Positions 30,440 to 44,600 of a stretch of DNA of 64,000 bases are shown here, piece after piece. Both the position numbers and the translations under genes were made by a program. Within the stretch, counting starts at the first letter, position 1, and the number at the start of each line of letters is the position of its first letter. The notes beneath the pieces were generated by a model. It worked only from the letters and a program-made list of their open reading frames with translations, did no database searches and had not been told where the DNA came from. The stretch is from Antedon bifida. Lineage: Eukaryota > Echinodermata > Crinoidea > Comatulida > Antedonidae. Where the stretch lies: contig OY727095.1 in assembly GCA_963402885.1 (NCBI GenBank), positions 29,207,001 to 29,271,000 of the forward strand. Direction: 5' to 3'.

Positions 30440-32758
30440 TGCTTGGTTAACAGAATCTTAGAATGTTTTCGAATTCGAAACTTGCTTAGCAATACGTTAT
30501 GTGAATACTATACAGCACGTTAAAAACAACTGGTAGAGAGAGAAATCTCAAGTTGTCGATTTTTAGGTGATCGATGCGCTGCTTATATAGATGATTTTGA
30601 GCGCGTGTGCGTTTACATGTTCGAAATGCATCTTTTTGTTCTATATACGCGGTCGAAATGTTCCATGGTTGCCAGGATACAGTATTCGAAATTCCATCGA
30701 TCATTTTATCAGTAGGCCTATGCAAAAAAAATAAGTAGGCCTACTACTACTAGTGTTTCATTTTTAAATTGTCAAAAAGGGCTTAAAGGTCTACCAAAAT
30801 GTCCTAACATGTACCTGCTAACAGTGGAATACATAATAAATATGGCAACAGGAGAGGAAACGGCAGGATCTAAATTTTAGGAAGGACTAGGTTTGACCCT
30901 TTCTCGGTAATTCTTCTTCCGATTCCGAATAAAAATCACACTCGGTTCCTATGCTTTCTTTAATACTAATAGAAGTAAGTAGGCCTAGTCTAGGCCCTGG
31001 ACCTAGTTTTAATCTTATGCCTATTTTAATGATCTACAAGAAGAACAATATTAATTAATATTTGGCTTTAGAAAGAAAATAATAAATTAAAAAGAAATAC
31101 TGTAATAACTCTAATAAAATAACATTTGCCTCGAAACTTAAATGAAAATACTCGGATCGGTATGGAAATGGTAGCAATGAGAATGTATGGTGTTAGTTAC
31201 ATTTTTTCTCCAACCACATTTAGAGTGAGTAAAGAAAGATAATGATATACCAGGGAAGAGAACCCTGGATAATACATGTTTTATTTTAGTTTACAACAGT
31301 TTTCTGAGTTGGTATTTTATTGTCTTATATTGTTGCTTAACTAAAATAGTAAGAACCGCTAAAGCGATATAAGCTTATTCGTGAAACTGCTATAGTTTTT
31401 AGCATAAGACGATTTCTTTTATGCTAAGCAAGTTCGATAAATCCGGCCTCTGCTCTTCGATGATAATGATAATGTTAAAACAGCTCCATTGTACTATAGC
31501 CTGAGTGTTGGTAATACAAAATACATTAAAATAGGTAAGTGTAGGAAATGAGATTTAGAGAGCGTGTGCTATAGTATCCAACAGGAGAACAATTGAAGTT
31601 TCAAACCCAATAAAACAATGTATAAGGTCAAATCAAATCATGCATACAAGTAAGTACAAGATCCATATTTTCTACTTTTTTATGACTTTTACTTTAGTTT
31701 ATTAATTATCATTTTCCACAAACTAGAAAATGAATATTTAACCTGTCTTACGTTTTTGCATGTCATTATTGGTTTTATAGCCTATATTCGACAATTAAAC
31801 TGACGATCAATCATGCAATTGTTTTTGATAATTAATTTGAACGATATTTTTCTTTAAATAATACAACACTTTCTTTAAATTGAATAGCCCTACTGTGTTT
31901 TTTTAAATTTTATTTACGTTATATATTCTCTCTTTTCTCTAAAAACATTCGACATACATAATTTGTATATGTTCTTGTATTATTAAAATTAAAAACAATA
32001 TTTATAAAAGACATCTCCATCTTTGCTTGCCACATGCAAGTAACACGTGAATATTTGTGATTATTTTTTAAATGCATTCTTGCAATTTTTAAGTGACATA
32101 CATTATATTTAAAAAAAATTATGTTAACGCACTACATCTAACAATAATTGTTGGATAAAGTGCTGTAGTGTCCTACTTTACATTGTACATTTCCGGGCTG
32201 ACTGAGCTCTTCGGTTGCATCCGCATGACATTAGTTTGTGTCTAAACATAGGGAACCAATACTCATGTTCACTGCCTTGTTTGTGATCATAGCAATACAC
32301 TGAGATATTTAAGTTTTTCAAGATTTGAGATAATATCGAGATTGAATGAAATTAGTGAAAATATAATTAATATCAAAAAGGTATTTAATTTACAAGGAAA
32401 TAAATAGATAGGTCAAACAAATTATGATTCAAAAACGGCCTCCAGTGATTGAGACATACTGGTACTATATCCGCGAAAGTTCATGTGAAAGATGATAGGC
32501 TACATACTTTTTATCAGCTGGGCTAACTAACTTTTCAAAACATATAATACATAATACGGTAAACCGGTAAGTCGTTTTGAAACACGTATGATTGATTTAA
32601 AATCCTGTCTGCCGCCCTCTATTTCATGCCACGTGTATTTACCACTTTTTTGTGCCGAGAGAGTGAGTGATTGATCGAGGGCTCTTGTTGAAATAACAAG
32701 TTGGGTGTTGACAGGATTATTAATTAACTAGGAATTTAAACAACCAGTTCATATTAAA
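30440..32758. other. intergenic between divergent kinase pseudogene and SLC39A7
   Basis: No supported exon. The region should hold both promoters. A short palindrome CCAGGG/AAGAGAA/CCCTGG occurs at about 31250-31268. Confidence 0.4.
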
Positions 32759-35700
32759 ATGCCGTCTGTTGGTAATTTATCTACCATTCGGTTCGTCAGT
32801 TTTGTTTTTATTGGACTTTGCGTTGCTAGTTTTGTGCTAGGCCATGGTCATTCTCACGGAGGCCACGGCGGACACGGTCACAGCCACGGAGGCGGGCACG
32901 CTCACAGCCACGGAGGCGGGCATGCTCACAGCCATGGCGAAGGCCACGGTCACAGTCACGGTGGGCACGGTCACAGTCACGGTGGACACGGCGGACATGG
33001 GCATGATGCAGACCCCAAACAAGCAACAAAAAATAGATATTCAAAAGAAGCTAATGCTCCCCCTCCAATTGCTGAACCACCTACACAACAACCAGAGCCA
33101 GCCGTTAAGCAGGACCCAGAAGAACACCATCACCATGAAGAGGAACCAAGAAAACCAGATAGAGACACTGCCACAATGTGGTGGCAGGCTATCGGCGCCA
33201 CTGTCTTGATAAGTGCTGCACCATTTGCCATACTCTTTGTGATTCCACTGGACCAGAGCAACGCACAAGGACCTCTTCTCAAAGTGCTGCTTGCCTTTGC
33301 TTCTGGAGGTCTTCTCGGAGATGCTTTTCTGCACCTCATTCCACACGCCGTCAATCCACATAGTCATGGTGGCGATGATCATGGACACAGCCATCATGAA
33401 CATTCGCATGATTCAGAGGGCCATGCGCATGACATGTCTGTAGGTCTTTGGGTCCTTGGCGGCATTGTTGCCTTCCTGGTCGTTGAGAAGTTTGTCCGCT
33501 TAGTCAAAGGTGGTCACGGTCATTCCCATGGTTCGCCACCAGTTAAAAAAGATTTGAACAAGTCAAAGAAAGATGAATCAAAAGAAGAGGTATCAAAAGA
33601 TGAGCTGGACAAAAAGGTGGAAGACAAAAAAGAGAAAAAAGGAGTAACAAAAAGTAAGTTCTATTATTAATTACCATCGTATATAACGTATAATCATGTG
33701 CGCGAGTATGTACAATTAATTCCATCTTCAAGTTCTAATTTCTAGTCTAAATTTGAACTTCTGTTTTTGGTTGGAACCATTGTATGCAATCCAAGTATAA
33801 TCCCACCCCCAATTTCATAAACAGGCCCCAGGGGCTTTACTTGGTCATGTAGGCTACAGTTATTATAAAATAATTTATTATTAAAACTGATTTATTTACA
33901 ATTCAATGATCAAATTACAGTACTACAATGTAGTGTTGAATATTCTCCAGGTTTGAAAGGGCTTGTAAAAAGCAAATTGAAGAAAGAAGCGGAAGTAACA
34001 AAACGCAAGTGTTTTGGGTGTTTGTTGGTTGTTTTTTTAACCCTTTGTGATACCTACTCTACCTTGTTAATATACTACTGTAATAAATGATAATACCAAC
34101 CCACCCAACACAAACAGATACGCTGAACTGATGATAAAATAATTGTAGCGTTTTATTATCTTTTATTCAAGTCATCACCTATAGCCCTATTATTTTAACA
34201 ATTTAATTACGAATCAAGCTTTTTGACCATACATACGATATATTCACAATAACTCAATAATTCCTCTGGACTTTTGGAGCCCATTGAAAATATAACCAGG
34301 ATTAATTTGGTTCATGCATTAAATAATTTTTTCTTCACTTTGTAATGTGTTTCCATTTATGTATCTTCTCTCTGTTTTGTTCTTTTTAAATTCAAAATCA
34401 AATCAAACTCAAATTTAAAGTGCTGTAACTCCCAAAAAGCCTTCCTAAAATCACAGGCAATTCCAAATGTGTTTACCGATAGCGTAACTATCTGTAAGTT
34501 CTCACGATAATTATGAAAAATAGACAGATTCCAAGAAATCTAAATTGATTTTTAACACTTCACCCAAATATATTAACACTGAAATTACACCAACAGAATA
34601 CACAATAGACCCAAAACAAAGGCCATATTTTGTCTATTATGTTACTGTATGTTGTTGTTATGTTAATAAATTGTATTAGTATCAAAGCACATTGTTATTT
34701 TGGTTTATGCATGCTTGGTGACGATAATATTTTGATACAGCATCAGCAGCTAATTGGTCCAAAAAATAACTAAAGCCAGGAAAGGATCCAGGGTTGTGCT
34801 CAATTAAATATGTTAAATATAAACACGCTTATTAAGGCCCATTTACACTAGGACGATAATGATCGGCGATAAACTTTTCATACATAAAAAAAAGAATAAC
34901 TATAGGATAACCCTGCTTACAGTACTTTGAAAATGATATTTTCACACGTGCAATCAATGATGTCATGGTTGGTAAGAGCACTAATATTGTGACAAACAAT
35001 TTTATTGTTTTTATTTATCATGACATCATTTGATTGGGTTTAAAAAAATAATATTTTTATCAAAAACAGCATAAATCCTATAGTTCTAGAATGAAAACCT
35101 TTCTTTTATTTTATGTATGAAAAATGCATGCTTATATATTTATCGTAGATCGTTATCAATATCATCCTAGTGTAAATGGGCCTTTAACCTATTCAAATTG
35201 CTGCTGTAGTTAACATTCTATTATTAGATTTCCATGGCCTGGATTCAACATTCATTTTCGTTTTTAATAAATTTGTTAATTTGTTTTTTAGTCTCTTACT
35301 TTTTTCATTGTTTTAATGTTTTTTATATTTAAATTGTTTAAATGTAGAAAGGATTTGCGAAAGCAGGAGAATTTGGGTGGGGTGGGTGGAGACACCAAAA
35401 AACTTGAATTAATTTGAGAAAATAGGTCATTAGGGATGGGTTGTTAAATTCTACTGTGACCTTATTCTTTAACTTTAAGCTCTGTCTACACTATCAAATT
35501 TTATGTGACAAAAAAATGTGATGTGCCCATATACTGTATGGACATGATGATGTCATAGCACTACCACTACCATATTTGGGCACGTCACACTTTTTTTGAC
35601 GAACTAGTTTGATAGTGTAGACAGACCTTAACTCTAACAATGACAACTAGTAGCCCATAGTAATACAGTAATTACTGTACAGTAATTGTATTTTTTTGTA

Positions 35701-36710
35701 AGGTTTATCAATATTGTTTTTTTGTTTTTAGAAGAAGAAAATCCTGAAGTGGAGATCAAAGTATCTGGCTATCTCAACCTGGCCGCAGATTGCACTCATA
35801 ATTTCACAGATGGTCTCGCCATTGGTGCGTCGTTCTTGATCAGTACTAATGTTGGCATAGTAACCACACTAACAATCCTTCTACATGAAGTACCGCATGA
35901 AATAGGCGATTTCGCAATTCTCGTCCAATCAGGATGCACTAAAAGAAAGGTAAGCACATTTATTATTTAAGTTTATGCCACCTCAGTCCGGACCATGCAT
36001 CTTTGTTTGTACCTGTAGCCTACCTATCGTAAGCAACTACTTGAATGTGGTAATTATGTGTTACATTTCCTTTTTTTTTCTAGTATTAACAGTTCAGAAA
36101 TGCTGCTATTATTTCCAAATAATGGCTAATAACCCTAGATTTAAGTGATAATGGTTTTAATACATACAATAAGGAGGTGTTTATACAACCCATTATGGCA
36201 AATTAGCTAGGAAGTGAATACTCTATGCAATGGAGTACTGGAATGTCATAGCTACAACACTGAAAGGACCCTGTTGAGAGCACTGTATGCATCCATGACT
36301 TGAACTCCTTCAATTGTTACCATATTAACTGTTAGCCAATACACAGTTGTCACTCGCATCTGAATGCACCCTAAGCTTACATTAATTGCCCAACAAGTAC
36401 AAAACGTACCTGAATTAAATGGTTTTTAACTTCAATTTGTATTTATTCTTTGCAGGCTATGATGCTACAACTTGTAACAGCGGTCGGTGCTCTCGCAGGA
36501 TGCGTCTGCGGACTACTTGCTGAAGGTGCAGGCGACGCGGGAACATTATGGATTCTACCATTCACAGCCGGGGGTTTCATTTACATAGCTACCGTCTCAG
36601 TCATTCCGGAATTGCTAGAAGAAGAGTCAACAATTATGCGCTCAATCATGGAAATTGTAGCTATTTTAACCGGAATCGCTCTTATGATCCTTATAGCAGA
36701 ATTTGAATGA
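32759..36710 (+). CDS. SLC39A7: Zinc transporter ZIP7 (SLC39A7/KE4/Catsup), 3 exons
   Basis: ZIP7 exports zinc from the ER/Golgi lumen to the cytosol. Exons are 32759-33653, 35732-35949 and 36456-36710. Phases (1 then 0) and GT-AG junctions agree, giving 455 residues against about 469 in human. After a signal-anchor-like N-terminus ([17 protein letters not shown]) comes a long His-rich luminal region of HGHSHGG repeats. TM segments follow, with [10 protein letters not shown], a second His-rich loop and a Lys/Glu-rich stretch. Exon 2 has the TM4-TM5 metal site: [12 protein letters not shown] and [13 protein letters not shown], the latter characteristic of ZIP7/ZIP13 (HEIGD where other LIV-1 members have HExPHE). 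Exon 3 supplies the last TMs ([14 protein letters not shown]). Intron 1 carries two inverted-repeat elements. Confidence 0.96.
34832..35187. mobile_element. MITE family B, copy 1 (~355 bp), SLC39A7 intron 1
   Basis: The ends are TTAAGGCCCATTTACACTAG and its inverse (CTAGTGTAAATGGGCCTTTAA), with further complementary blocks inside (ATGATGTCAT, ACAATTTTATTG). A second copy is at 38056-38409. Confidence 0.8.
35475..35630. mobile_element. MITE family A, copy 1 (SLC39A7 intron 1)
   Basis: Termini TAAGCTCTGTCTACACTATC and GATAGTGTAGACAGACCTTA, inverted. The interior is GTGATGTGCCCATATA...GGACATGATGATGTCAT...CCATATTTGGGCAC. Ends with TA suggest a TA target (Tc1/mariner-type). Confidence 0.85.
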
Positions 36711-37054
36711 GTTTGTGTTTAGTGTAGTTTACTGTAATTTATGTAACCTTGGTTACCATAAAAATAATACATACCTTTCTGACGCATCGGCAACAGTTAA
36801 GTTTGCTATCTTCGAATATGTATTGAAATATTGAATTTACCTACAGCACATAAATATTAGAACTGCTTCAATTCAAATGATGGCACTGGATTTAAAAACA
36901 AAAAAAAACAAGAAAACACTGTATAAACTATGTAGCTATTTTTCGCAATGAATCTTTAAATACAGATCCAGGTGTTAATAGTAAGTTCACACATTAGCAT
37001 ATATTTAAGGTGGTCACATTGAATGTTTAGGCCTACCATGAGAATTGGAAAACT

Positions 37055-37172
37055 AAAGCTGTCTACACTATCAAACTTTATGTGACAAAAAATGTGATGT
37101 GGGCATGATGGTGTCATATCACTACCATATTTGGGCACATTGTCAAACTAGTTTGATAATGTAGAGAGCTTA
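37055..37172. mobile_element. MITE family A, copy 2
   Basis: TAAAGCTGTCTACACTATC start; TAATGTAGAGAGCTTAA end. Shorter than copy 1, same interior. Confidence 0.8.
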
Positions 37173-37228
37173 AACTTAGCAACACATTTTTGTTTGAATT
37201 ATATAACAAAGCACAGCAATATTAACAC

Positions 37229-37331
37229 TAAAGCTTGGTTCCCACTATGATGTCATGTATCTCCCAAACTGAGGCCTGTGATTGGTCAACTCATTGCATT
37301 TCAATTGCATCCCAGTGGGAACCAAGCTTTA
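37229..37331. mobile_element. ~100-bp inverted repeat (family C)
   Basis: Ends AAAGCTTGGTTCCCACT and AGTGGGAACCAAGCTTT, perfectly inverted, flanked by CT/AA-type sequence. No coding potential. GTGGTTCCCACTAGTAA at about 49606 may be a fragment. Confidence 0.75.
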
Positions 37332-38055
37332 ACCATTTCTTTTTTTTTATTTTGCTGAATCTGAACACATTCGTACACCCTCTAGTTGTGCCTTTAACAT
37401 AATAACAAAATAATGTGTTGACATTATGGTGAGGAAAGTACTTTTCTTGCTGTGTGTAAACATCACTAATATTTGTTTACTTTTAAGTGTTATTATTGTT
37501 AGTAAACATATGTTGATGTTTTACTTTATAGGGCTATAAACAAACTGAGTGACTAATATTATATGTCTTTATTTTAAACTATTACTCATAATTGGTGGTA
37601 TATTTTTACACATATTTATAGATGAAATTTATAACACATTTTTGTTTTTTAAAGAATAGATAAAATAATTGTATTGCATATCGACTTTGTGCTTGTGCAA
37701 ATTATTATTTAGATAAATTTAGTTAATTTAACTTTGGACATTTTTACAAAATGATTCTATCATCTATATGGACATTTCAACACTTTTTTGTTTTTTAATT
37801 TTTGTTTTTTGAAGATACTTAAAAGTGAACATTAAAGTAATTAAAACATCAATGGTATTGAATTACCTTTTTTTTGTCAGTTTGGCTTTTGTTACAGTAC
37901 ATAAACTCTATTGTTTTTAACTATAGGCATAGGGTTTGTAATAATAAATACAGTATAAACTTTGGTTTTTGGAAAACCGCCCATCAGCACTGGATACCAT
38001 ACTGTTACAACAAATAAATATCGAGCAGCGGACAGTCAAAATTATATATACATTT

Positions 38056-38409
38056 AAATAAATGCCATTTACACTAGAATGAAAACGATAAAAAAATAAA
38101 CATACATTTACTTACATGAAATAAAAGAAATTAGAAAAATTGTATTCTAGAACTATAGGTCTTTGATAAAAATAATTTTTTTTTAAACCCAATCAAATGA
38201 CGTCATGATCAATAAGAACAATCGTTGTATTGTCACAATATTATTGCTCTCACTAATCATGCATGACCTCGTTTGGTTGGACATGTGAAAATATTTCATC
38301 AAAGGCAGCATAGATGTTATCCTAGGATGAAAACCTTTAAGATATCTTGTTTTATGTAGGAATAATCATAATATCGTCGATAGTTATCGTCCTAGGGTAA
38401 ATGGGCCTC
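38056..38409. mobile_element. MITE family B, copy 2 (TDRD5 promoter side)
   Basis: Ends GCCATTTACACTAGAATG and CGTCCTAGGGTAAATGGGCC. The internal blocks match copy 1 at 34832-35187. Confidence 0.75.
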
Positions 38410-38670
38410 AAATCAAGAGTGCAATTGGACGGATTCTCTTCGATATAATAGAAAATGACTATGTCGCCCTCTATATAAAACACGTGCCTGACCTGGTGTG
38501 CACTCGACCGTATCGTTTTAACCTTTTTTATGATTATAAAAAAGAATCCGTGTGACAATTTACATGTGCTTCTTGAAATGTTCCTCACAAGATTTGTTAT
38601 AAACATCCTTTATTCTTAGCGTAATTTTCATTTTTTTAAATCACAATTCTAAGACGAACATATCAGAATC

Positions 38671-41600
38671 ATGACTGATAAAGCGGCATTAAAAGAGGAT
38701 GTTAAGAAGTTAGTGCGAGCCCTACTCATTTCAGCACCTTTGGGCCTAACTGTCAGGCAAGTTGAGGAGGATTTTCAGGCGGTAATGGGCTACAGGTTGC
38801 CGTACCAGAAGTTAGGCTATGACAGTGCAAGTGAGCTATTTCGAGACATGAAGGACGTTGTAAAACCTGTATGGGATCGTGGCCAGATGAAAGTTATGGG
38901 CATATGTGACGACACGACTCGACACATACAGAAAATGGTGATGAGGCAGAAAATTGACACAAGAAAACGTGGCGGAACTTCTAAAATTACTGCACCGCCA
39001 AGAAACCGCAGCAGAAGGCCCGTACCAGTGTATAATAACTCAAGTTTTAGCACAACAAGACAAAATTCAAGTTATGACAGTAAACCGAAACAAGTTAAAC
39101 CGGTGAACAAACCTGTGGTACCTGCGCATTTACAATTTGAAATAAAAGAACTTCTCGCTTTGTTTACAAATGGAATTCACGGATCAAATTTTCCAACACT
39201 TTTCAACGATGAATATGGTTACATGATAGATTACAACAAATTGAGTTTTTCAAGTTTACAAGAATTGTTTAATTGTATACCTGGCATTGAAGTTGAGAGA
39301 TTAAGTTCGGGGGGTTACAAAATTTTTGAGAAAATTCAGCATAACCAGCCAGTATTGTCAAGAGCAAATGTGACGGAACAAAGTGAGTGAATTCACAAGC
39401 GCCACTAACGTCAATTAATTCATTGATCATGATCGATGACAGAGTTTTAGCGTTTACAAATCTTTATCTTCTCAATTTTTAAAAATCTATTCCATTGGGC
39501 CAAGTAAAATCAATTAATCATCAAATTAATCAAATCAATATTAATAGATCATTTCAGCTGTCCTGAACAAAAAAAAAACTTGATTTGCATAAAATTATCA
39601 TCCTTTTATATATTATATCAGTCCCAAATTACCAGTCTCTGTTCAAGCCTGCTAAATCCAGACAGAGAGCCATTAAAAATCCCATTTAATTACCCAGTTT
39701 TATCCTGAAAGCCTGTTTTCCACTAGGCGAATTTATTCACGCGAATATAAGGCCTAAGGGTTTGCAGAGAAAAAAATTGCTATAGAGCGAAAGCTGCTAT
39801 TTTCATGTCCATTAGATTTTCCGAATCACATGCTTGAGTGCTCATGAACGATGTCATTTCTGAGCTCTGATCGGTTGCGCAATTTTTTCCTTTGTAAACA
39901 GTTGAAACAATTCAAACTTCTGTACCAATTTTGCTAAAGCGCGAACTTTGAGTATAAGCTGATGCTTTCGATTCGCACAAACACATTCGCCACGTGGAAA
40001 ACCGGCTTAACAGACTCGGGCTGCCATGTACTTATAACCTATCGACCTTAAGAGGAAATCGTACACCAAGAGAGGTGTTTCTCCTGGCCTTGATAAAAGT
40101 CAGCCCTTTTCATTTTCCTCAAGATGCCAATAAGTTATTCAATGTTACTTCTTCTGATATTTCTTCTTGTTTTTTAAAATTATAATTCATGTTTATTCCA
40201 TGCTCTATAGTATACGGTCGTGAATGTAGCATGTTAAGTTATTTGTTCCTGCCACTTTCTAGACCCTCTTAACAGAGCTGTGTGTACACATACTTATTCA
40301 TTCAACAATGATTTTACAAATGAAAAAAAAAACATGAATACATATTCATTAATTTTTTGATATTATTATTTTTGATGTTGTAATATTTCAGAAGAGCCAG
40401 GTAAAAAACAAGATCCGGTATCGAACTCTAAAGTTGAAACTTGCAACAAGCAAAAACGATCAGACAACTTCGACGATGCCTTTGTTAAAAACATTAGAAC
40501 GGTGAGAACAATTTTAACCAAAAATTTTTAATTTAAATTGTATATTTTTATATTTTTATATATCTAAAATGCATTAATGTGAAAACAAAAATAAGATATA
40601 TTTCATGTAGTAGGACCTCCTACAAAGCGACCCCTATAGTGTTAAAACATATACCAAATCCCCCACAACCACAAAATAACAATCCATTAATGAAAACAGA
40701 AATGAAATATATTACACATAGTACAACCTCTACAAGTGTCCCCTCAATGAAGTTGTCCTCTGTCCCTTGATAGGTTTACAACAAATTTAACATCTTTTCT
40801 TCACAGATTTTGAGTAAAAACACCAATGGTTTATGGGCGAACAAATTACCATATACATACCGTGTAAGTAAAAACTTAACTAAATGATGGATATAATTAT
40901 TGTAATGTATTATGAATAAGAATGTAATAGAAATAATTAATGTAAAATTATAAATAATGTACTTTAAAGACGACTGTAAACTTTATGCATTTGTCCTATG
41001 TGCCTCATACGTTATGAATACCATGACACACCCCTGCGTCAAAAAAGTGACTTGCTTTCAGGTGACCATGACACACCCTTTTTGATGTACTGTGACCATG
41101 TTGTTCATGATATGATGGATGGTAAAGTGACAGACATTGACACACCATTGATGTGACGTACCATCAAGATTTTTTGACGCACCCCTGTGTCAATAATTAT
41201 TTGTAAATGACTCGTCCATTACGCACCTCTCCCGGGGTCGTATAGTGGGTCATACAATTGACAAGTGTATTATTCAGATAAACTTATATAACCTATTTTA
41301 TGCATATTGTTTATCTTTGACCAATACCATAGTTTATCTTTTATCTATAAACTAACAAAATGGTGGGCTTCACAGAAATTAACAGGCATTGAGCTCAAGT
41401 TGTCAAAGTATGGCTTCTTTAGTGTTATTGACCTGGTATCTGCTATGCCGGACGTCATCACGATTGAAAGACCAAATCCAACTGGTGATTGGCTGCTTTT
41501 TGATGCTCGTTTTCATACACCAGGTAAACAAAAGTGTCTGCTAATCAGAGAGCGTATTTAATCTTTATAGCCAATCACAGTCAAGGATTCTCATCAACCT

Positions 41601-44600
41601 AACACCTTATTAAAACCAATTTATATTGACTTGATTTTAAAAAATTCCTTAGTTTGTTAAAAATTAAGATTAAATAACAATAAAACAGATAGATACCAAA
41701 TAAAGAATGTCTATTTTTTAGTAAACACAAATACAATTTCTTAATAGTTTTTCAATGGAAACGACTTAAATAATTGTAAAATATACATAGTTATGATATT
41801 TTTACAGAGAGTTTGATTTGTCAAAGATAAGTGTTTATAGAATCATTTTTTATTGAAATCTCAAAATGGATAGAGTAGGCCATTTTTCACATTGTGAACT
41901 CAAGACTAAATATCTCAGAAGTTGGGGTTGCGACTCTGCGCCGCTTTTGTTATGTCAAGCCTCAAATGTTGAATATCAAAATAATTAAAAGCATATAATA
42001 TTTAATAATAGAAGTACAGTAGTACCAGTTTAAACCGAATTCTCTTAAAGAGCTAGATAAAAACAATCCCACCCAACATTGTGCCCCACTCCAGCAATGG
42101 TAGAGGTCATAAATAGGTGGTTATTGGGCCTGATGAATAAAATAATAAGGTACAATTGGCTGATAACATTCTTGTTACTTTAGAACCAAGGCCAAAAGAA
42201 CCGAGGCACAGACCAAATGAAATTGTGGTTCCCAACATGCCAAAGTTAACCTTTGACCAGTTAAAGGTAAAAATACGAGAAGTTCTTGTGAAGAAACCGG
42301 GGATTGTTGTACAACAGTTGGAAAGTGCATATCAGGTATTAAGACATTCCTTTGTTGGTCTTTTCTGCTACTTGTTTTCTTCATCTCTCCTATACTTTGA
42401 AATGGTCTTTCTTCAGATATAAGATACATTGTTCTTGGCAAGTTTTGAACATTTGAGAAAGTTTCTGTCAGAACAATTTACCTAAATCCTTCTTTTTCCA
42501 ACACTAAAGCCCTGTCTACACTATCAAACTTTATGTGACAAAAAAAATCTGATGTTCCCATATATATGGACATGATGATGTCATATCACTACCATATTTG
42601 GGCATATCACTACTATATTTAGATGTAGTCAGAGCTTAAGCTTGGAAATAAATTTGTCAGTATATCAATTTTTATTTTAAATGTTAATCAATATTTCTAT
42701 TTAAATTATTTTACATTGTATATCTATTTGTATTTAAAATGTCTTTATGCAGTGATTAAGTTCACTTTTGAAATACTTTCTATTCTGTATTTCTTGGTAA
42801 TTTTTGTTTTCATGCTAAAATTGAAGAAATCAAATCAAATATTCACTGTTATAAATTAGAAGTTTGTATGTGAAAATGAAATGTAATTAATAGTAAACAG
42901 ATTCAAACTGAAAACATTTCTGTTGGACATGTCATCCGCTGTAACAATTTTATTTTATTATTTGTATTTGTATACCATTATGCACTAGTATACAAGTATT
43001 ATTTTAACGTACTAACATTATTATTTATACTATTGTACAATTTTTTGGAATAATTTAATTAATTTTGTAGGAAATCTTTGGAGAGGAGTTAGCTTTGCAA
43101 GACCATGGTTTCATGGATGTTGACACTCTGATAGTGATGCTACCTGATGTACTGCATGTGGTCTACAAAGGAAGAGGTAAGTCCATGATTTTTTTAATGG
43201 CAACTTTTCCGGTACCCATAATTTTACAACGTATTAGAGACCTACATACATATGATATCAGAAAATTTGAAAAATTTAAAAACCAAGTTGGCTTCAACCT
43301 TGCTCGTCGACACAATCAAGGTAGTGGTGGCTTATCAATTTAAGAAAAGAGAAAAGTCTTCTAATTATTTTTCTTTTTTCATCTTCCATAAAGATTCTTA
43401 CATTGAATAAATATTGAATTCTGAACTAATAACAATTCAACTTTCTTTTCAGGTCGCCTTCACCTATACCCATCCAAAAATAAGTCTCTAGGCACGGTAC
43501 CTGAGGTAAACAAACATACTTTTTTTTATAAATAAATCTTTATTTGTGTAATGTGTGTAACATCATGTTCTGTCTAAGGCCTCCAGTTATTAACCATAAT
43601 ATAATGTTGTTATGAAATTTGCCAAATAAGTATTATTTTGAAATCCCCAGTATGCTTGTTGCACTTAATAATCTTTACCATTACCGTAGTTCCTCTGGTA
43701 AAGTCCCACCCCAAGTATAATCCCACCTCCGATTTTACGATCACCTTCGCATACAAGCATATCCCTAGGTAAAGTCCCAGTGTATGATTTAACATTTTAT
43801 TTAGACAGAGTAGGCCTAGCCTAGATGTCTAGACTATAAATTTTGTAAAAAAACAAATTCTCACCAAAAATAGAGTAATTTATCTGAATTCAGCTGACAT
43901 CAAATTGTTTAAACCAGGACATTGGTCATTGTAAAGTTAAAAATAAAAACAAGGGGGACGATCATCACGTTCTGCATGTTTAAGAAAACCATCGCCCTCT
44001 AACTTACTGACATATTGATATTTTTTTGTAATAGGTATACAAACCGTTATATAGTAAAGTACCAAGCGATGCAATAGGCAGTGGTGTTTGTTATAAGTAC
44101 AATGATTTACCACCCTTAGAAGAATACATTGAAGTCTATGTATCCAATGTCACCTCACCCGCTAACCTAACACTACAACTGAAAAATGATGAATTATTAC
44201 AACTCGAAACAGTAATGGATGAATTAGAGTAAGTTTTGTGCATTTTTGGCCTCCAGGGTCGTCCAATACGGTGTTGACTTCAGCTTGATTTGATTATTTA
44301 AAAAATGTAACATTTATATAGCACCCTCTAGTGTTTGGGGTAGTAGCAACTATTTCTTTTGTGTTGTTTGACAATGAAAAGATATTGTTTTCTTTCCAAG
44401 TGTAAATCTATTTGAATATAATTTATTTTCTTTTGCTACTACCAGAGAAGTGTATTGTTCAAATGTTGGAGAAAAATACAAAATGGCCGAATCTATGATT
44501 GCAATTAATCAAGTGTGTGCTGCCCTCTATCAGCAAGATCACAACTGGCATCGTGCCATTATTACAGGAATTACTAATATGGATTTTGTAGAGGTTGGAA

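Larger units (their letters stand above)
36711..38670. other. SLC39A7 3' flank and TDRD5 upstream region
   Basis: No exon supported. It holds three inverted-repeat elements listed separately; the last ends about 260 bp before the TDRD5 start codon. An AATAAA near 37939 could end a long SLC39A7 3'UTR. Confidence 0.4.

Noticed and set aside
32826-33044. Antisense ORFs over the SLC39A7 His-rich repeat
   Set aside because: They are by-products of a biased codon repeat with no independent support.
33955-34012. Candidate extra SLC39A7 exon with acceptor CTCCAG and a Lys/Glu-rich frame
   Set aside because: Exon 1 joins exon 2 in phase without it, and its donor (GTGTTTTGG) is poor. It resembles a duplicated end of exon 1.
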